A stretch of 62,518 nucleotides of DNA from Westiellopsis prolifica IICB1 (GCF_004323185.1 NZ_NAPS01000001.1:610736-673253); one strand, 5' to 3'; counted from the stretch's first letter, positions 16,150-25,684 are shown. Made by a program: numbers and translations. Notes: generated by a model from the letters alone, not told the origin.

Positions 16150-16995
16150 ATGAGAGAGCTGGAGCGGTATTATCGGGTATTAGAGTTGGAGCCTGGAGCG
16201 ACTTTAGAGGAAGTGAACCAGGCTTACAAAGATTTGGCTTTTATTTGGCATCCCGATCGCATCCCCTTAGATAACCAGCGTCTGAGAGAAAAGGCGATCA
16301 AAAAGTTACAAGAAATTAACGAGGCTAGAGAACAATTACGCTCTCTCAAAACCAAGCATCAAGTTCCCCATCATTCTCATCACTCCTATCAATCCCGTCA
16401 ATCTCGTCAACCGAATCAATCTCATCAACCGAATCAATCCCATCAAACTCATCAACCGAATCAATCCCATCAAACTCATCAACCGAATCAATCCCATCAA
16501 TCTCATCAAACCCATCAAACCCATCAATCCCATCAAACCCACCAATCACCCCCACCGAAAAAGCCACAACCACAAACTACGTATTCTTCAACAAACCCTC
16601 AATCACCAAACTACGAACCACCCAAGCAAAACCCAGACTTGAGTGGTCAAGATTTCAGCAGCGCCAATTTAAGCAATAAAGACTTATCTAGCAGAAACAT
16701 GAGTTACGCCAACTTGAGCGGTGCTAATCTCAGTGATACTTTTATGCACAAAGTCATCCTCAGAGGTGCGGATTTATCTGAAGCCAATTTATTTAGAGCC
16801 AACTTACTTTTGGCAGATTTGCGAGAAGCCAATCTCCGAAATGCTAACTTGATTGGTGCTGACTTGAGTGGGGCTGATTTGCGGGGTGCTGACTTGACAG
16901 GGGCGCGTGTTCGTTCTGGCGATCGCTTACTTGTAAAATTGATTGGTGCTAACCTCAGTGGTGCGATTATGCCCGATGGCAATGTTCACGACTGA
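16150..16995 (+). CDS. J-domain / pentapeptide-repeat protein with His-Gln-rich linker
   Basis: Residues 1 to about 68 are a DnaJ J domain (YYRVLELEPGATLEEVNQAY, HPD motif in FIWHPDRI), so it should stimulate an Hsp70 partner. Residues about 75-150 are an unusual linker made of repeats such as HQPNQSHQTHQ, encoded by iterated CATCAATCC-type units. Residues about 165-280 are pentapeptide repeats (A[DN]LSxx), which form a right-handed beta helix. The 281-residue architecture is known from cyanobacteria. Client and cellular role unknown. Downstream SDR gene follows after 28 bp. Confidence 0.85.
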   Translation: MRELERYYRVLELEPGATLEEVNQAYKDLAFIWHPDRIPLDNQRLREKAIKKLQEINEAREQLRSLKTKHQVPHHSHHSYQSRQSRQPNQSHQPNQSHQTHQPNQSHQTHQPNQSHQSHQTHQTHQSHQTHQSPPPKKPQPQTTYSSTNPQSPNYEPPKQNPDLSGQDFSSANLSNKDLSSRNMSYANLSGANLSDTFMHKVILRGADLSEANLFRANLLLADLREANLRNANLIGADLSGADLRGADLTGARVRSGDRLLVKLIGANLSGAIMPDGNVHD

Positions 16996-17023
16996 TAATG
17001 TACCGACTTACTCTAACAAAAAT

Positions 17024-17851
17024 ATGAATATAACAATTATTGGTTGTGGTTATATAGGCTCTAAAGTTGCTAAATTTTGGCAGCAAGAACGGGGTTTTAT
17101 TGTCACTGCAACCACAACCACTGCTGAACGAGTTGCAGAACTAGAAACTATCGCTCAACGAGTTGTAGTAGTAAACGGTAATGATTCTGAGAAGCTAAAA
17201 TCAGTTTTAAAAAATCAAGATGTTGTCCTTTTAAGTGTTGGTGCAAAAAGTTTGAATACTTATGAACAAAGTTATTTAGAAACTGCTCAGACTTTAGTTT
17301 CAGTTCTCAAGCAAATTCCTAGTATTCAACATCTAATATATACCAGTAGTTGTTCTGTATATGGTGAACAAAATGGTGCATTAGTAGATGAAGAAACAGA
17401 GGTTGCACCCACAACTCCCAATAGCGAAATTCTCTCTAAAACTGAGCAAGAATTACTTTCAGGATCTAGTGAGCATCTGCGTGTGTGTATCTTACGTTTA
17501 GGAGGAATTTATGGCCCTGGTCGAGAACTAGTAAAAATATATAGCCGAATTGCTGGTACAACTCGTCCTGGAAATGGTGAAGAACCAGCAAATTGGATTC
17601 ATCTTGATGATATTACTGCTGCTGTAGAGTTTGCTCGTCGTCATCGTTTACAAGGGATTTACAATCTTGTTGACAATGACGATCTTACAACTAGAGAAAT
17701 ATCTGATCGTGTGTGTGAAATACATAATCTGCCTAAAGTTGCATGGGATTCTTCCTTAAGTAGCAAGCGCCCATATAATGCCAAGATATCAAATAGAAAA
17801 ATCAAAGAAGCAGGATATGAGTTGATTCATCCCCAGATGATTTTTAGCTGA
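17024..17851 (+). CDS. NAD(P)-dependent epimerase/reductase, extended SDR family
   Basis: This 275-residue Rossmann protein has MNITIIGCGYIGSKVAKFW at the start (GCGYIGS is the nucleotide motif). YTSSCSVYGE and LRLGGIYGPGRELV are typical of YeeZ-like atypical SDR/NAD-epimerase proteins. The usual YxxxK catalytic pair is not obvious, the segment reading EILSKTEQELL. The start ATG at 17024 is chosen because longer frames would overlap the preceding gene. It is followed after 21 bp by an alpha/beta hydrolase-like gene, so the two are probably co-transcribed. Substrate unknown. Confidence 0.8.
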   Translation: MNITIIGCGYIGSKVAKFWQQERGFIVTATTTTAERVAELETIAQRVVVVNGNDSEKLKSVLKNQDVVLLSVGAKSLNTYEQSYLETAQTLVSVLKQIPSIQHLIYTSSCSVYGEQNGALVDEETEVAPTTPNSEILSKTEQELLSGSSEHLRVCILRLGGIYGPGRELVKIYSRIAGTTRPGNGEEPANWIHLDDITAAVEFARRHRLQGIYNLVDNDDLTTREISDRVCEIHNLPKVAWDSSLSSKRPYNAKISNRKIKEAGYELIHPQMIFS

Positions 17852-17872
17852 TTATTAAAGTAATAAAATATT

Positions 17873-18784
17873 ATGATTACTCAACAGCAAACAGAATTCC
17901 CTACACAGTTTTACACTTGGCAAAATTACCGTTGTGCTTACACAGTTCATCAATCGATTAATTCCCCAGCAAATAGTATACCTCTGCTATTAATTCATCC
18001 CATTGGTGTAGGTTTATCGCGGCAATTTTGGCAAAGGTTTTGTCAGGAATGGGAAGAACAACAACAGCCTAATTTAATATATAATCCTGATTTACTAGGT
18101 TGTGGTGAAAGTGAACAGCCTCATATTGCTTATAATCCCAGTGATTGGGCAGAACAATTACAACATTTTGTGAAAACCGTTGTACAAAAACCTGTAATTG
18201 TTGTAGTCCAAGGAGCTTTATTTGCAGTTGCAATTCAATTAGTTAACAAAGAACCAAATTTAGTAGCGGGATTAGTATTAGCATCTCCTCCAGCTTGGCC
18301 ATTGATCACAAAAGAATTACCAAAATGGCAAGCGAAATTAATTTGGAATCTGTTAGATTCACCTTTAGGTAATGTTTTTTATCGCTACGCCCGCAGAGAA
18401 AAATTTTTGCGTGATTTCTCAACCAAACAACTTTTTGATTCTCAAGAAGATGTTGATTCAGAATGGTTAAATACTTTGTGTGTCGGTGCAGAAAATACTA
18501 CTAGTCGCTATGCTGTGTTTTCATTTTTAGCAGGATTTTGGTTACAAAACTATGGTAGTGCGATCGCAGCAATCAATCAACCTACATTAGTTGTTCTCGG
18601 TGAAAATATATCGAGTATTGCTAAAGAAGGTAAAAAACTTGAACCAGATGCATGGTTATCAGATTATCTTGCAGCTTTACCTCAAGGTCGTGGAATAAAA
18701 ATTCCTGGTCGCAATGTTTTACCATATGAGTCCACGGCTGAATTTGTGAAGGTAATATCACCGTTTATCAATGAATTTGATTGA
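17873..18784 (+). CDS. Alpha/beta hydrolase-fold protein lacking a clear nucleophile
   Basis: This 303-residue protein has the alpha/beta hydrolase opening (LLLIHPIGVGLSRQFWQRF) and the strand-turn-helix around VIVVVQGALFAVAIQLV. The nucleophile-elbow position in QGALFAV has no Ser, Cys or Asp, so it may be non-catalytic or use another residue. The acid/His region (VVLGENIS ... IKIPGRNVLPYESTAEF) also lacks a clear catalytic His. It follows the SDR gene by 21 bp. Function unknown. Confidence 0.75.
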   Translation: MITQQQTEFPTQFYTWQNYRCAYTVHQSINSPANSIPLLLIHPIGVGLSRQFWQRFCQEWEEQQQPNLIYNPDLLGCGESEQPHIAYNPSDWAEQLQHFVKTVVQKPVIVVVQGALFAVAIQLVNKEPNLVAGLVLASPPAWPLITKELPKWQAKLIWNLLDSPLGNVFYRYARREKFLRDFSTKQLFDSQEDVDSEWLNTLCVGAENTTSRYAVFSFLAGFWLQNYGSAIAAINQPTLVVLGENISSIAKEGKKLEPDAWLSDYLAALPQGRGIKIPGRNVLPYESTAEFVKVISPFINEFD

Positions 18785-18877
18785 GTCTATAACTCTATCA
18801 AAACAAAGGAATGCAAATAATAACGATGCAGAGACATATAGTCATTATTAATATATTTCTTAGAATGGAAAGGAATG

Positions 18878-18985
18878 ACTAGTGGTTTATCGCATTAGTT
18901 TTGATAAGTTGCGAAAGTTTGTAATTAGGGCTTTAGCTCTTGAAATTGAGCGATAAATCGCTCACTACAAACCCTTCACACTAGT
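18878..18985. mobile_element. MITE, ACTAGTGGT family, second copy
   Basis: The left end reads ACTAGTGGTTTATCGCATTA and the right end TTCACACTAGT. The interior carries an AGGGCTTTAGCTCTTGAAAT segment of the kind often found in Nostoc intergenic repeats. It is 108 bp and non-coding. Confidence 0.55.
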
Positions 18986-19066
18986 TGTTTCACTACCAAA
19001 TTATTAAATAAAATAAAGCAAAATTTATTTTTAAAAGTAAATTTATGTAAACATTTGCTTGTAATT

Positions 19067-19105
19067 GCTGTTTTTTGGTGAAAAAATTCCAAAAAACAGC
19101 TTTTT
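19067..19105 (+). terminator. Rho-independent terminator about 75 bp upstream of the porin gene
   Basis: A perfect 12-bp stem GCTGTTTTTTGG/CCAAAAAACAGC with a 10-nt loop is followed by TTTTT. It is far from the preceding hydrolase gene (about 280 bp) and close to the porin start, so it may end a short upstream transcript or act as a leader terminator of the porin mRNA. Confidence 0.75.
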
Positions 19106-19178
19106 ATTGTATTGAAAAAAACCCGTTTGATCATTTTTTTGGTTTTCTCTTAGTCTTCTTTAGTTTAGGTGTGAGGCA

Positions 19179-20798
19179 GTGTCATTCAACACTTATTTTC
19201 TTTCTTTTCTTCTCAGTCCAGTAGTTCTGCTATCAGCCTTTGTTGTACCATCTGTAACGGTGGCACAACAAGCCCAAGCAGAATTTCAAATTCAGCCTGA
19301 ATCAATTGCGGAGACTGAATTTTCCTCAAATAAATTAGCACAGGTAAACTCGGTTTCCCAACTTTCTGATGTCCAACCAAATGATTGGGCATTCCAAGCA
19401 TTACAATCATTAGTCGAACGTTATGGTTGTATAGCTGGCTATCCAAATGGTACGTATCGAGGCGATCGCCCGATGACACGATACGAGTTTGCTGCTGGTT
19501 TGAATGCTTGTTTGGATCGGGTGAACGAATTAATCGCTACTGCTACAGCTTCTCTGGTGACAAAAGAAGATTTAGCCACACTACAAAAACTGCAAGAAGA
19601 GTTTTCAGCAGAACTTGCAACACTGCGCGATCGCGTGGATACTTTAGAAGCTAGAACCGCCCAATTAGAAGCAAATCAATTCTCTACCACCACAAAACTC
19701 ACTGGAGAAGTGATTTTTGCTCTTGCAGGTGTATTTGGTGATGAAGCAGCCGATAACAACAATAATTCTGATGACAACCCAGACTTAGAAGATAACATCA
19801 TCCTCGCCGACCGTGTGCGTTTAACTCTTGACACTAGCTTTAGTGGTAAAGATCGTCTGCGAACCCGTTTGCAAGCCAGAAACGTTACTGAGTTTCAAAA
19901 TAATGTGACAGGTACGAGGATGACTCGTTTAGGTTTTGATGGAGATGAAGATAACGATGTCGGGATTTCTGAACTTTACTACAAATTCCCAGTAGGAGAT
20001 AAATTAAAATTCATAGTTGCCCCTGTTAAAGGTAATTTGGATGATCTTGTCCAAACCCTGAGTCCCTTTCAAAGCAGTAGTAGCGGTAGTATTTCTCGCT
20101 TTGGTCGATATAACCCTATCTATCGATCTATTGCAAGTGGATCAGCCTTAGGGTTAACCTATGGTGTCAGTAAAAATACAAGTCTTACTTTAGCCTATAA
20201 GGCTAGTGATGCCGCAGATCCAACTAATAGCAATGGGCTTTTTGATGGTAACTACAGTGCTTTAGCACAACTAATATTTCAGCCAATTAAAAGTTTTGAT
20301 GTCAGCCTGACTTATATTCGCTCCTACAACACTGACAATGGCAATACTGGCGTCAATATTACCAGTAGTACAGGTAGTGAAAATGCCCGTAGACCATTTG
20401 GTAATGTTGCGACTTCCGCAGATACCTTTGGCTTGGAAACCAACTGGCGAATTAGCCCGAAATTTATCATTGCTGGTTGGGCTGGCTACTCGTTAGCACA
20501 GTCAGAAGTCAGTGATGATGATGCAGATATCTTAAACTATGCTGTGACTTTAGCTTTTCCTGATTTAGGGGGAGAAGGAAATTTAGGTGGTATTGTCTTT
20601 GGTATGCCGCCAAAAGTCATATCCAGCAGCCAAACGGAGGATCGGGACACCTCTTTACATATAGAAGGTTTTTATCGCCTCCAAATCACAGATAATATTT
20701 CTATTACCCCTGGTGTATTTGTAATTACCAATCCAGAACACAATGACAACAACGACAGCATTTTTGTAGGTACTATTCGGACTACCTTTAAGTTCTAA
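19179..20798 (+). CDS. SLH-domain outer-membrane porin (OprB / iron-uptake porin family)
   Basis: This 539-residue protein has a signal peptide (about 1-31, ending VTVAQQAQA) and one S-layer homology domain (about 62-115: DVQPNDWAFQALQSLVERYG, GYPNGTYRGDRPMTRYEFAA) that would bind peptidoglycan-linked glycan. A short coiled coil follows (about 125-160, LRDRVDTLEARTAQLEANQF), then an OprB-type beta barrel ending in the aromatic FVGTIRTTFKF. This is the major-porin layout of cyanobacteria. GTG at 19179 is the only good start before an in-frame stop. A terminator-like hairpin stands upstream. Confidence 0.92.
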   Translation: MSFNTYFLSFLLSPVVLLSAFVVPSVTVAQQAQAEFQIQPESIAETEFSSNKLAQVNSVSQLSDVQPNDWAFQALQSLVERYGCIAGYPNGTYRGDRPMTRYEFAAGLNACLDRVNELIATATASLVTKEDLATLQKLQEEFSAELATLRDRVDTLEARTAQLEANQFSTTTKLTGEVIFALAGVFGDEAADNNNNSDDNPDLEDNIILADRVRLTLDTSFSGKDRLRTRLQARNVTEFQNNVTGTRMTRLGFDGDEDNDVGISELYYKFPVGDKLKFIVAPVKGNLDDLVQTLSPFQSSSSGSISRFGRYNPIYRSIASGSALGLTYGVSKNTSLTLAYKASDAADPTNSNGLFDGNYSALAQLIFQPIKSFDVSLTYIRSYNTDNGNTGVNITSSTGSENARRPFGNVATSADTFGLETNWRISPKFIIAGWAGYSLAQSEVSDDDADILNYAVTLAFPDLGGEGNLGGIVFGMPPKVISSSQTEDRDTSLHIEGFYRLQITDNISITPGVFVITNPEHNDNNDSIFVGTIRTTFKF

Positions 20799-20837
20799 TG
20801 TTGGTTCTCATTTCAAATTGTTTATGAGGTCAGACTT

Positions 20838-21608
20838 ATGGAGGTAACGCCTCTACATACAATGAATCCTCTGACTCGATTCTCTGATAGAGCAGAGGAT
20901 TATGTGAAATATCGAGGAAGTTATCCTCCCTCAGCCATAGATGCTATCTTGGCAGGGTTAGCACCACCACAGGAACTGATTTTAGCCGATATTGGTGCAG
21001 GCCCTGGAGTAGCCTCCCAATTGTTTGCCCAAAGGGGAGTGCGTGTCCTAGCAATAGAACCCAACGCTGCGATGAGAAAAGCAGCCATACCTCATCCCTT
21101 GATTGAATTCCGTGATGCGACAGCAGAGTCTACTAATCTACCAGATGCATCTGTTGATGTAGTTACTTGTTGTTCAGCTTTTCAATGGTTTAATCACGAG
21201 GTAAGTTTATTGGAATTTCGCCGGATTTTGAAAGCATCAGGAAGGCTAGCAGTGCTAGCTAACAATCGCTTGAAAAATGATCAGTTTACTGGGGAATATG
21301 TCCGACTTCTGCACGCATCTTCCGAAAATCATCCACCAGAAGCTTGTTTTGGATCAGTGGAACCATTGATCAATAGTCCCCATTTTGTCAATATCCGCCA
21401 ATATACTTTTGACCACAGACGAGAGGTAGATTTAACTGGACTAATTGGAAATGCGATGAGTTATTCCACGGTTCCGCGTCAAGGACTTGCACACCAACAA
21501 CTGATTTCTAGCTTGCAAGATTTACATGAGCGCCACTGCAATGAGCATGGTATGGTTAGCTTAATTTATCGCACCATTGTCCATCTAGCGGAACCAGTCA
21601 ATGAGTAG
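20838..21608 (+). CDS. Class I SAM-dependent methyltransferase
   Basis: This 256-residue protein has a Methyltransf_11-like fold. The SAM-binding motif I is LILADIGAGPGVASQLFA, followed by an acidic strand end (VLAIEPN), FRDATAESTNLPDASVDVVTC and SAFQWFNHE. The beginning (TRFSDRAEDYVKYRGSYP) matches the family of generic small-molecule methyltransferases. ATG at 20838 is kept because TGAGG is 9 nt upstream; an ATG at 20862 is an alternative. Substrate unknown. Confidence 0.88.
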   Translation: MEVTPLHTMNPLTRFSDRAEDYVKYRGSYPPSAIDAILAGLAPPQELILADIGAGPGVASQLFAQRGVRVLAIEPNAAMRKAAIPHPLIEFRDATAESTNLPDASVDVVTCCSAFQWFNHEVSLLEFRRILKASGRLAVLANNRLKNDQFTGEYVRLLHASSENHPPEACFGSVEPLINSPHFVNIRQYTFDHRREVDLTGLIGNAMSYSTVPRQGLAHQQLISSLQDLHERHCNEHGMVSLIYRTIVHLAEPVNE

Positions 21609-21624
21609 GTGATAGTTTAATTTA

Positions 21625-22815
21625 TTAATCTGCACGGATCGGGACTAAGCCAGCTTTCTTAATAAACTGCTGTCCTTCCTTGGATAGCAGTTGGTTAGCG
21701 TATGCGACTCCAGCAGCTTGGTCAGGTGTGTTATCCCGGCGAATCAAAACAAACACACGCCTACTTAGGGGGTAAGTGTTATCTTGTAGAGCTTTGACAT
21801 TGATACGGCGATCGCTAGTGATCACTGGTACATATTCGTTGCTATTATTGGGAGCAACGGCGAGGGAGTGAATAGACCTCTGATTGATAATGTGTGTGGC
21901 TGAAGCAAAACTGATCGCACCTGGAGTTGCGGCTACTTTACGAAAAGCTGTAGTGTTATCCCGCACATACTCCATTTTGGAAGTGAGGCTATTGTTTTCT
22001 ATTCCCAAAACCATTGTTACAGCAGTGGCCTTTTTGAGATAAACAATTGTGATCGGCAGATCAGGTCCTCCAACCTCTTTCCAGTTAGTTATTTGACCTG
22101 TATAAATTCCTTGGAGTTGCTGCACAGAAAGTCCAGGAATGGGCAAATCTGGATGAGTATAGAAGCTCATTCCGTCGAGCGCAATTGGCACAGCCTGCAA
22201 ATTAAAACCCCGTTCTTTTGCCTTGTTGTAATCATCGTCCTCAAATGCTTTACCGGACAAAGCAAAGCTCACTTCCCCATTAAGTAGCATGGAGATACCA
22301 ACACTTGAACTTGGACTACTATTATTGGCAGGCTCAGTGTAGCGTAGGTGAAAATTTGGATGAGCCTGCATCATCGCCTTGTGTGTACCCTGAGCAGTAA
22401 GAGTTGCTACGATCTTGGCACCACCATAGTTGAATGTTCCCTCTGGCACATTTGGGACTTCTTTCATGGAGTTGTAGAGTTTAATGTCTGAAGAAGCCTT
22501 ATCTGGAGAGTTATTCAAACTGCTACTAGTCGTTAAAACTTGCAATTGCTGCCATAAAAAGTAACTTCCCCCACCTACCAGCAACAAGACTACAGCCAGA
22601 GCTAACCAACCTATACCAGGGGCGAGTTTTAATTTGCGAACCCCATCGTTGCTAGGTGCATAAGTAATCACAAGAGGTTTGCCACAATTTTGACAGTGTT
22701 TCGCCCCTACAGGATTGGCATCATAGGAACACCAACCGCAGATTACTGTTCCCCGATTATTAGATCCGTTAGATTCGTTAGAGTTTTCTTTAGTGTTAGA
22801 TTCACCAGTATTCAT
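21625..22815 (-). CDS. Membrane-anchored PstS-like substrate-binding protein with N-terminal zinc ribbon
   Basis: This 396-residue protein has a cytoplasmic zinc ribbon at about 24-45 (CGWCSYDANPVGAKHCQNCG) and a single membrane helix at about 70-92. A periplasmic PstS-like domain follows (GAKIVATLTAQGT, ITNWKEVGGPDLPITIVYLK, SFASATHII, YPLSRRVFVLIR). A signal anchor with a zinc ribbon in front of a phosphate-binding fold is unusual for a free binding protein; it suggests a sensor or tethered receptor. There is no pstCAB nearby. ATG at 22815 is chosen over the adjoining TTG (GGAGG four bases upstream). Confidence 0.82.
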   Translation of the reverse strand: MNTGESNTKENSNESNGSNNRGTVICGWCSYDANPVGAKHCQNCGKPLVITYAPSNDGVRKLKLAPGIGWLALAVVLLLVGGGSYFLWQQLQVLTTSSSLNNSPDKASSDIKLYNSMKEVPNVPEGTFNYGGAKIVATLTAQGTHKAMMQAHPNFHLRYTEPANNSSPSSSVGISMLLNGEVSFALSGKAFEDDDYNKAKERGFNLQAVPIALDGMSFYTHPDLPIPGLSVQQLQGIYTGQITNWKEVGGPDLPITIVYLKKATAVTMVLGIENNSLTSKMEYVRDNTTAFRKVAATPGAISFASATHIINQRSIHSLAVAPNNSNEYVPVITSDRRINVKALQDNTYPLSRRVFVLIRRDNTPDQAAGVAYANQLLSKEGQQFIKKAGLVPIRAD

Positions 22816-23688
22816 CAAACCTCCTGGGAAGCGTATGTATAAACCTCAGTAGCCATAATGAGTGAGAGTGTCGAAATTCTCCCGTAGGGTAGAGTAAAGG
22901 ATAAAGAGTAAAAGGTAAAGAGAAAGTAATTTTTCTTTCCTTTTTCTCTTCTTTTTCAAATTTTTCCCTTTTTATTTGACCTTTGCCCTTTTACCTCTTC
23001 CCAATCTCTGCAAAAAGTCTGGTTGTATAAATCTAGGAGCAGCCACTCTTTTAGCCACAAATTGGTTTGTAGACGCTATGATTTAATCTTTATTTGCGAT
23101 CGCTTTTACGTTTGTGTGAATATTGGTTCATTTATAATAAAAAATAAAGTTTTTCAAGAAAGTCTTTAACCTTTATTATGAATTATCAAAGTATCATAAT
23201 AAACATTCAAACGTTTTTTACAAATGCTTTAACGTTTTCTATAGTTAAGACAACATAATAAGTAAGATAAAAATATTTATCCAAATACTTTTATCTTACT
23301 TATCTTAATATCTTGCACCTAGCCCGAAATTAAAATTTGGGCTTAAAGCTAAAGTCGGTTCAAAACCGACTGATACCATTTCACGTTAATCGCGATACAC
23401 ATAAATCATGTACCAGACGTGCCATGGCACGTCTGGTACAAAAAAATATGTTTCACTTTTATTTAAAGGAAATTGGTATGACTAAGGTTTTAATACCAAT
23501 TCTCCAAAATCAAGCAACAGATCCAAACCCCTAAAACCAGGCTGCATCTAATTTTCTTACTTGCGACTTGCGAATTGCGAATTGGTATAACCCATTAAAA
23601 TGGGTTTAAGCTTTGAGCCGAAAATTTATTTTACGGCTGATTGCTGGTGCAAGATGTTATTTATAGATGAAACAATTTTTGTGCCGAC
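22816..23688. other. 870-bp intergenic region with a hairpin and nested repeat elements
   Basis: A 13-bp stem AAGTAAGATAAAA/TTTTATCTTACTT lies at 23260-23301. From 23310 to 23655 an element is bounded by ATCTTGCACC/GGTGCAAGAT. A second element sits inside it (about 23373-23479, ends ATACCATTT/AATTGGTAT) whose centre is a perfect 30-bp palindrome at 23410-23439 (arm GTACCAGACGTGCCA). No protein-coding gene is seen. Confidence 0.6.
23310..23655. mobile_element. Nested MITE-like element
   Basis: The outer ends ATCTTGCACC and GGTGCAAGAT enclose short palindromic arms (GCCCGAAATTAAAATTTGGGC near 23322; CCCATTAAAATGGG near 23591). The inner element at about 23373-23479 has its own ends and the perfect palindrome at 23410-23439. 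It has no coding capacity. Confidence 0.5.
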
Positions 23689-24753
23689 TTACTTACTACT
23701 TTCATTTTGAGGTTGCCAAACAGCATCTGCTACTTTGACTGGTTTAGTAATTAGCTTCATACGCAATAAGTTATCAGCAAGTTTTTGTTGTTCAGAAACA
23801 ACTTCATTATTGATCGGTTTTATACCGTAGCGTTTTCGCCTGGTTTCTGAAAGTTCTAGTGTGGTAACATCGACTCCCATCTTCGGTGAAAGTAATTCAG
23901 CAACTTGGCGAGGATGATCTTTTGCCCAGTTTCCCGTCTTTTCAATTTCGTCGATAATTTCCTGGATGATCTGGGGATTGGTGTTAGCAAAGTCTCGTGA
24001 TGCAAAATAATATTCCCGTGCTGTTACTAAACCTTTACCATCTTTCAAGATCCGCGCTCCTCCCTCATTTTGAACAGCAGCGAAAGATGGGTCTTGAGTC
24101 GCCCAAGCATCAACATTTCTTCCTTCAAAGGCTGCACGGGCGTCAACACCACTAAGGTAAGTTGGCTGAATGTCAGAGAATTGCATACCTTGCTGTTCCA
24201 AGGCTCGCATCACTAGAAAACTAGAAGTTGAACCTTTATTAAAGGCAATTTTTTTACCTTTGAGATCAGTGACGGTTTTAATTGGGGAATCTTGATGAAC
24301 TAAAATTGCTAGACTTTCTGGACTCGGCGGAGTACTGGCAAGATATACCAATGGTACACCAGCAGATTGAGCAAATATAGGTGGTCCATCGGATGCATGG
24401 GTAAAGTCCATATTACCTGCATTCATGGCTTGAAAAGAGGGAAGAGGGTGAGGAAACTCTGTCCACTTGACAGTAATTCCATTGGGAGATAGGCGTTTTT
24501 CTAAAGTACCTTGTTGCTTCACCAAAGCAAGAGTTCCACTTTTTACATAGCCAATACGCACGACTTTGGCTGTAGATTGTGTATTATTTGCAGAATTGGC
24601 AGAAGAATTTTGAGTGTTGGAAGTGCAACCAGAAAATCCTAAAGTCATGCACAAGCCGACCGTGAATAGCAGTGCAAAAATTTTGACTCTAAAAAATTGC
24701 TGAAAGAATTTTTTCAAAAAAGATAATCGCTTCAAGAAAATGAAAATATTCAT
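23689..24753 (-). CDS. ssuA: Aliphatic sulfonate ABC transporter substrate-binding lipoprotein
   Basis: This 354-residue NMT1/SsuA-family periplasmic binding protein has a lipoprotein signal (FALLFTVGLCMTLGFSGC, Cys about residue 46 as the lipid site). The family pattern is VVRIGYVKSGTLALVKQQG, FPHPLPSFQAMNAGNMDFTHA, LKGKKIAFNKGSTSSFLVMR and VDAWATQDPSFA. It would deliver sulfonates to SsuBC as a sulfur source. Third gene of a minus-strand ssuC-ssuB-ssuA operon. ATG at 24753 is preferred to the TTG six codons upstream. Taurine or another sulfonate is possible. Confidence 0.88.
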   Translation of the reverse strand: MNIFIFLKRLSFLKKFFQQFFRVKIFALLFTVGLCMTLGFSGCTSNTQNSSANSANNTQSTAKVVRIGYVKSGTLALVKQQGTLEKRLSPNGITVKWTEFPHPLPSFQAMNAGNMDFTHASDGPPIFAQSAGVPLVYLASTPPSPESLAILVHQDSPIKTVTDLKGKKIAFNKGSTSSFLVMRALEQQGMQFSDIQPTYLSGVDARAAFEGRNVDAWATQDPSFAAVQNEGGARILKDGKGLVTAREYYFASRDFANTNPQIIQEIIDEIEKTGNWAKDHPRQVAELLSPKMGVDVTTLELSETRRKRYGIKPINNEVVSEQQKLADNLLRMKLITKPVKVADAVWQPQNESSK

Positions 24754-24855
24754 GTCTAAATTCCATGACAAAACTGCGATGGTTAAACTTTAGGGAGCAA
24801 TTCGTTTTTGAATTAGTTTTGGCGATCGCTAAATAATTTGTATTGATTTGATTTC

Positions 24856-25659
24856 TCAAGGGTGGATGTTGGCGATCGCTGATTTGCCCAATGCATACTG
24901 TTGTGGTTCCGACTTTTGAGAATTGGTTTTTGTATTCAAGACTCGCTGTAAGATTTGCTCTACGAGGGTTGCAAAAGCAGCATTTCCACGCTGACGAGGA
25001 CGATTCAGAGCGATCGCCCAATCCATCGCCACTCTACCTTCTTCAATCAAAAGAACTCTATCTGCCAAAGTGACAGCTTCTTCCACATCATGAGTAATCA
25101 ATAAAGCAGTAAATCCTTCTTGCTGCCAAATCTTCTCAATCAGTTGTTGCATTTCGATTCGAGTTAAAGCATCCAGAGCGCCCAAAGGCTCATCTAATAA
25201 AAGTAAACGCGGTTCACTTACCAATGCTCTAGCTAGTGCAACCCGTTGGCGTTCTCCTCCAGAAAGTACCCTGGGCCAATCAAAAGCACGGTCAGCTAAT
25301 CCTACTTGTTCTAAAGCCCAATGCGCCTTGTGTCGCCAGTTTTGCTTCAATCCCAAACTCACATTTTCTAAAACTCGTTTCCACATCAAAAGACGAGCAT
25401 CCTGAAACATCATTCGTATTTCTGGATTGAGCTTGTACAAGGGCTTTTCATCTAGCAATATACTTCCGCTACATGGACGTTCCAATCCTGCTACTAGCCG
25501 CAACAATGTACTTTTACCGCAGCCACTACGGCCGACAATTGCCACAAATTCGCCCCTTGCTATTTCTATATTCAATCTCCGCAATACGTCAATATTTCCA
25601 AAGCTTTTATTCAGACCTAATATCTTCAGGTCTACTCCTATGCTTTTTAGTTTATGCAC
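24856..25659 (-). CDS. ssuB: Sulfonate ABC transporter ATP-binding protein
   Basis: This 267-residue ABC ATPase has Walker [10 protein letters not shown], signature [19 protein letters not shown], Walker [13 protein letters not shown] and switch His in [11 protein letters not shown]. It powers uptake of sulfonates with SsuC. The start is GTG at 25659, 8 nt after GAGGAG; a TTG two codons earlier is less well spaced. The C-terminal tail of about 35 residues after the conserved domain is Gln/Ser-rich. Genes ssuC and ssuB are separated by 25 bp. Confidence 0.88.
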   Translation of the reverse strand: MHKLKSIGVDLKILGLNKSFGNIDVLRRLNIEIARGEFVAIVGRSGCGKSTLLRLVAGLERPCSGSILLDEKPLYKLNPEIRMMFQDARLLMWKRVLENVSLGLKQNWRHKAHWALEQVGLADRAFDWPRVLSGGERQRVALARALVSEPRLLLLDEPLGALDALTRIEMQQLIEKIWQQEGFTALLITHDVEEAVTLADRVLLIEEGRVAMDWAIALNRPRQRGNAAFATLVEQILQRVLNTKTNSQKSEPQQYALGKSAIANIHP

Positions 25660-25684
25660 CGTCAAATCTCCTCAAAGCTTTAGC

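Noticed and set aside
16336-16573. Minus-strand frames of MGLMGLM/GIDSVDE repeats
   Set aside because: Shadow of the His/Gln linker repeats in the J-domain gene.
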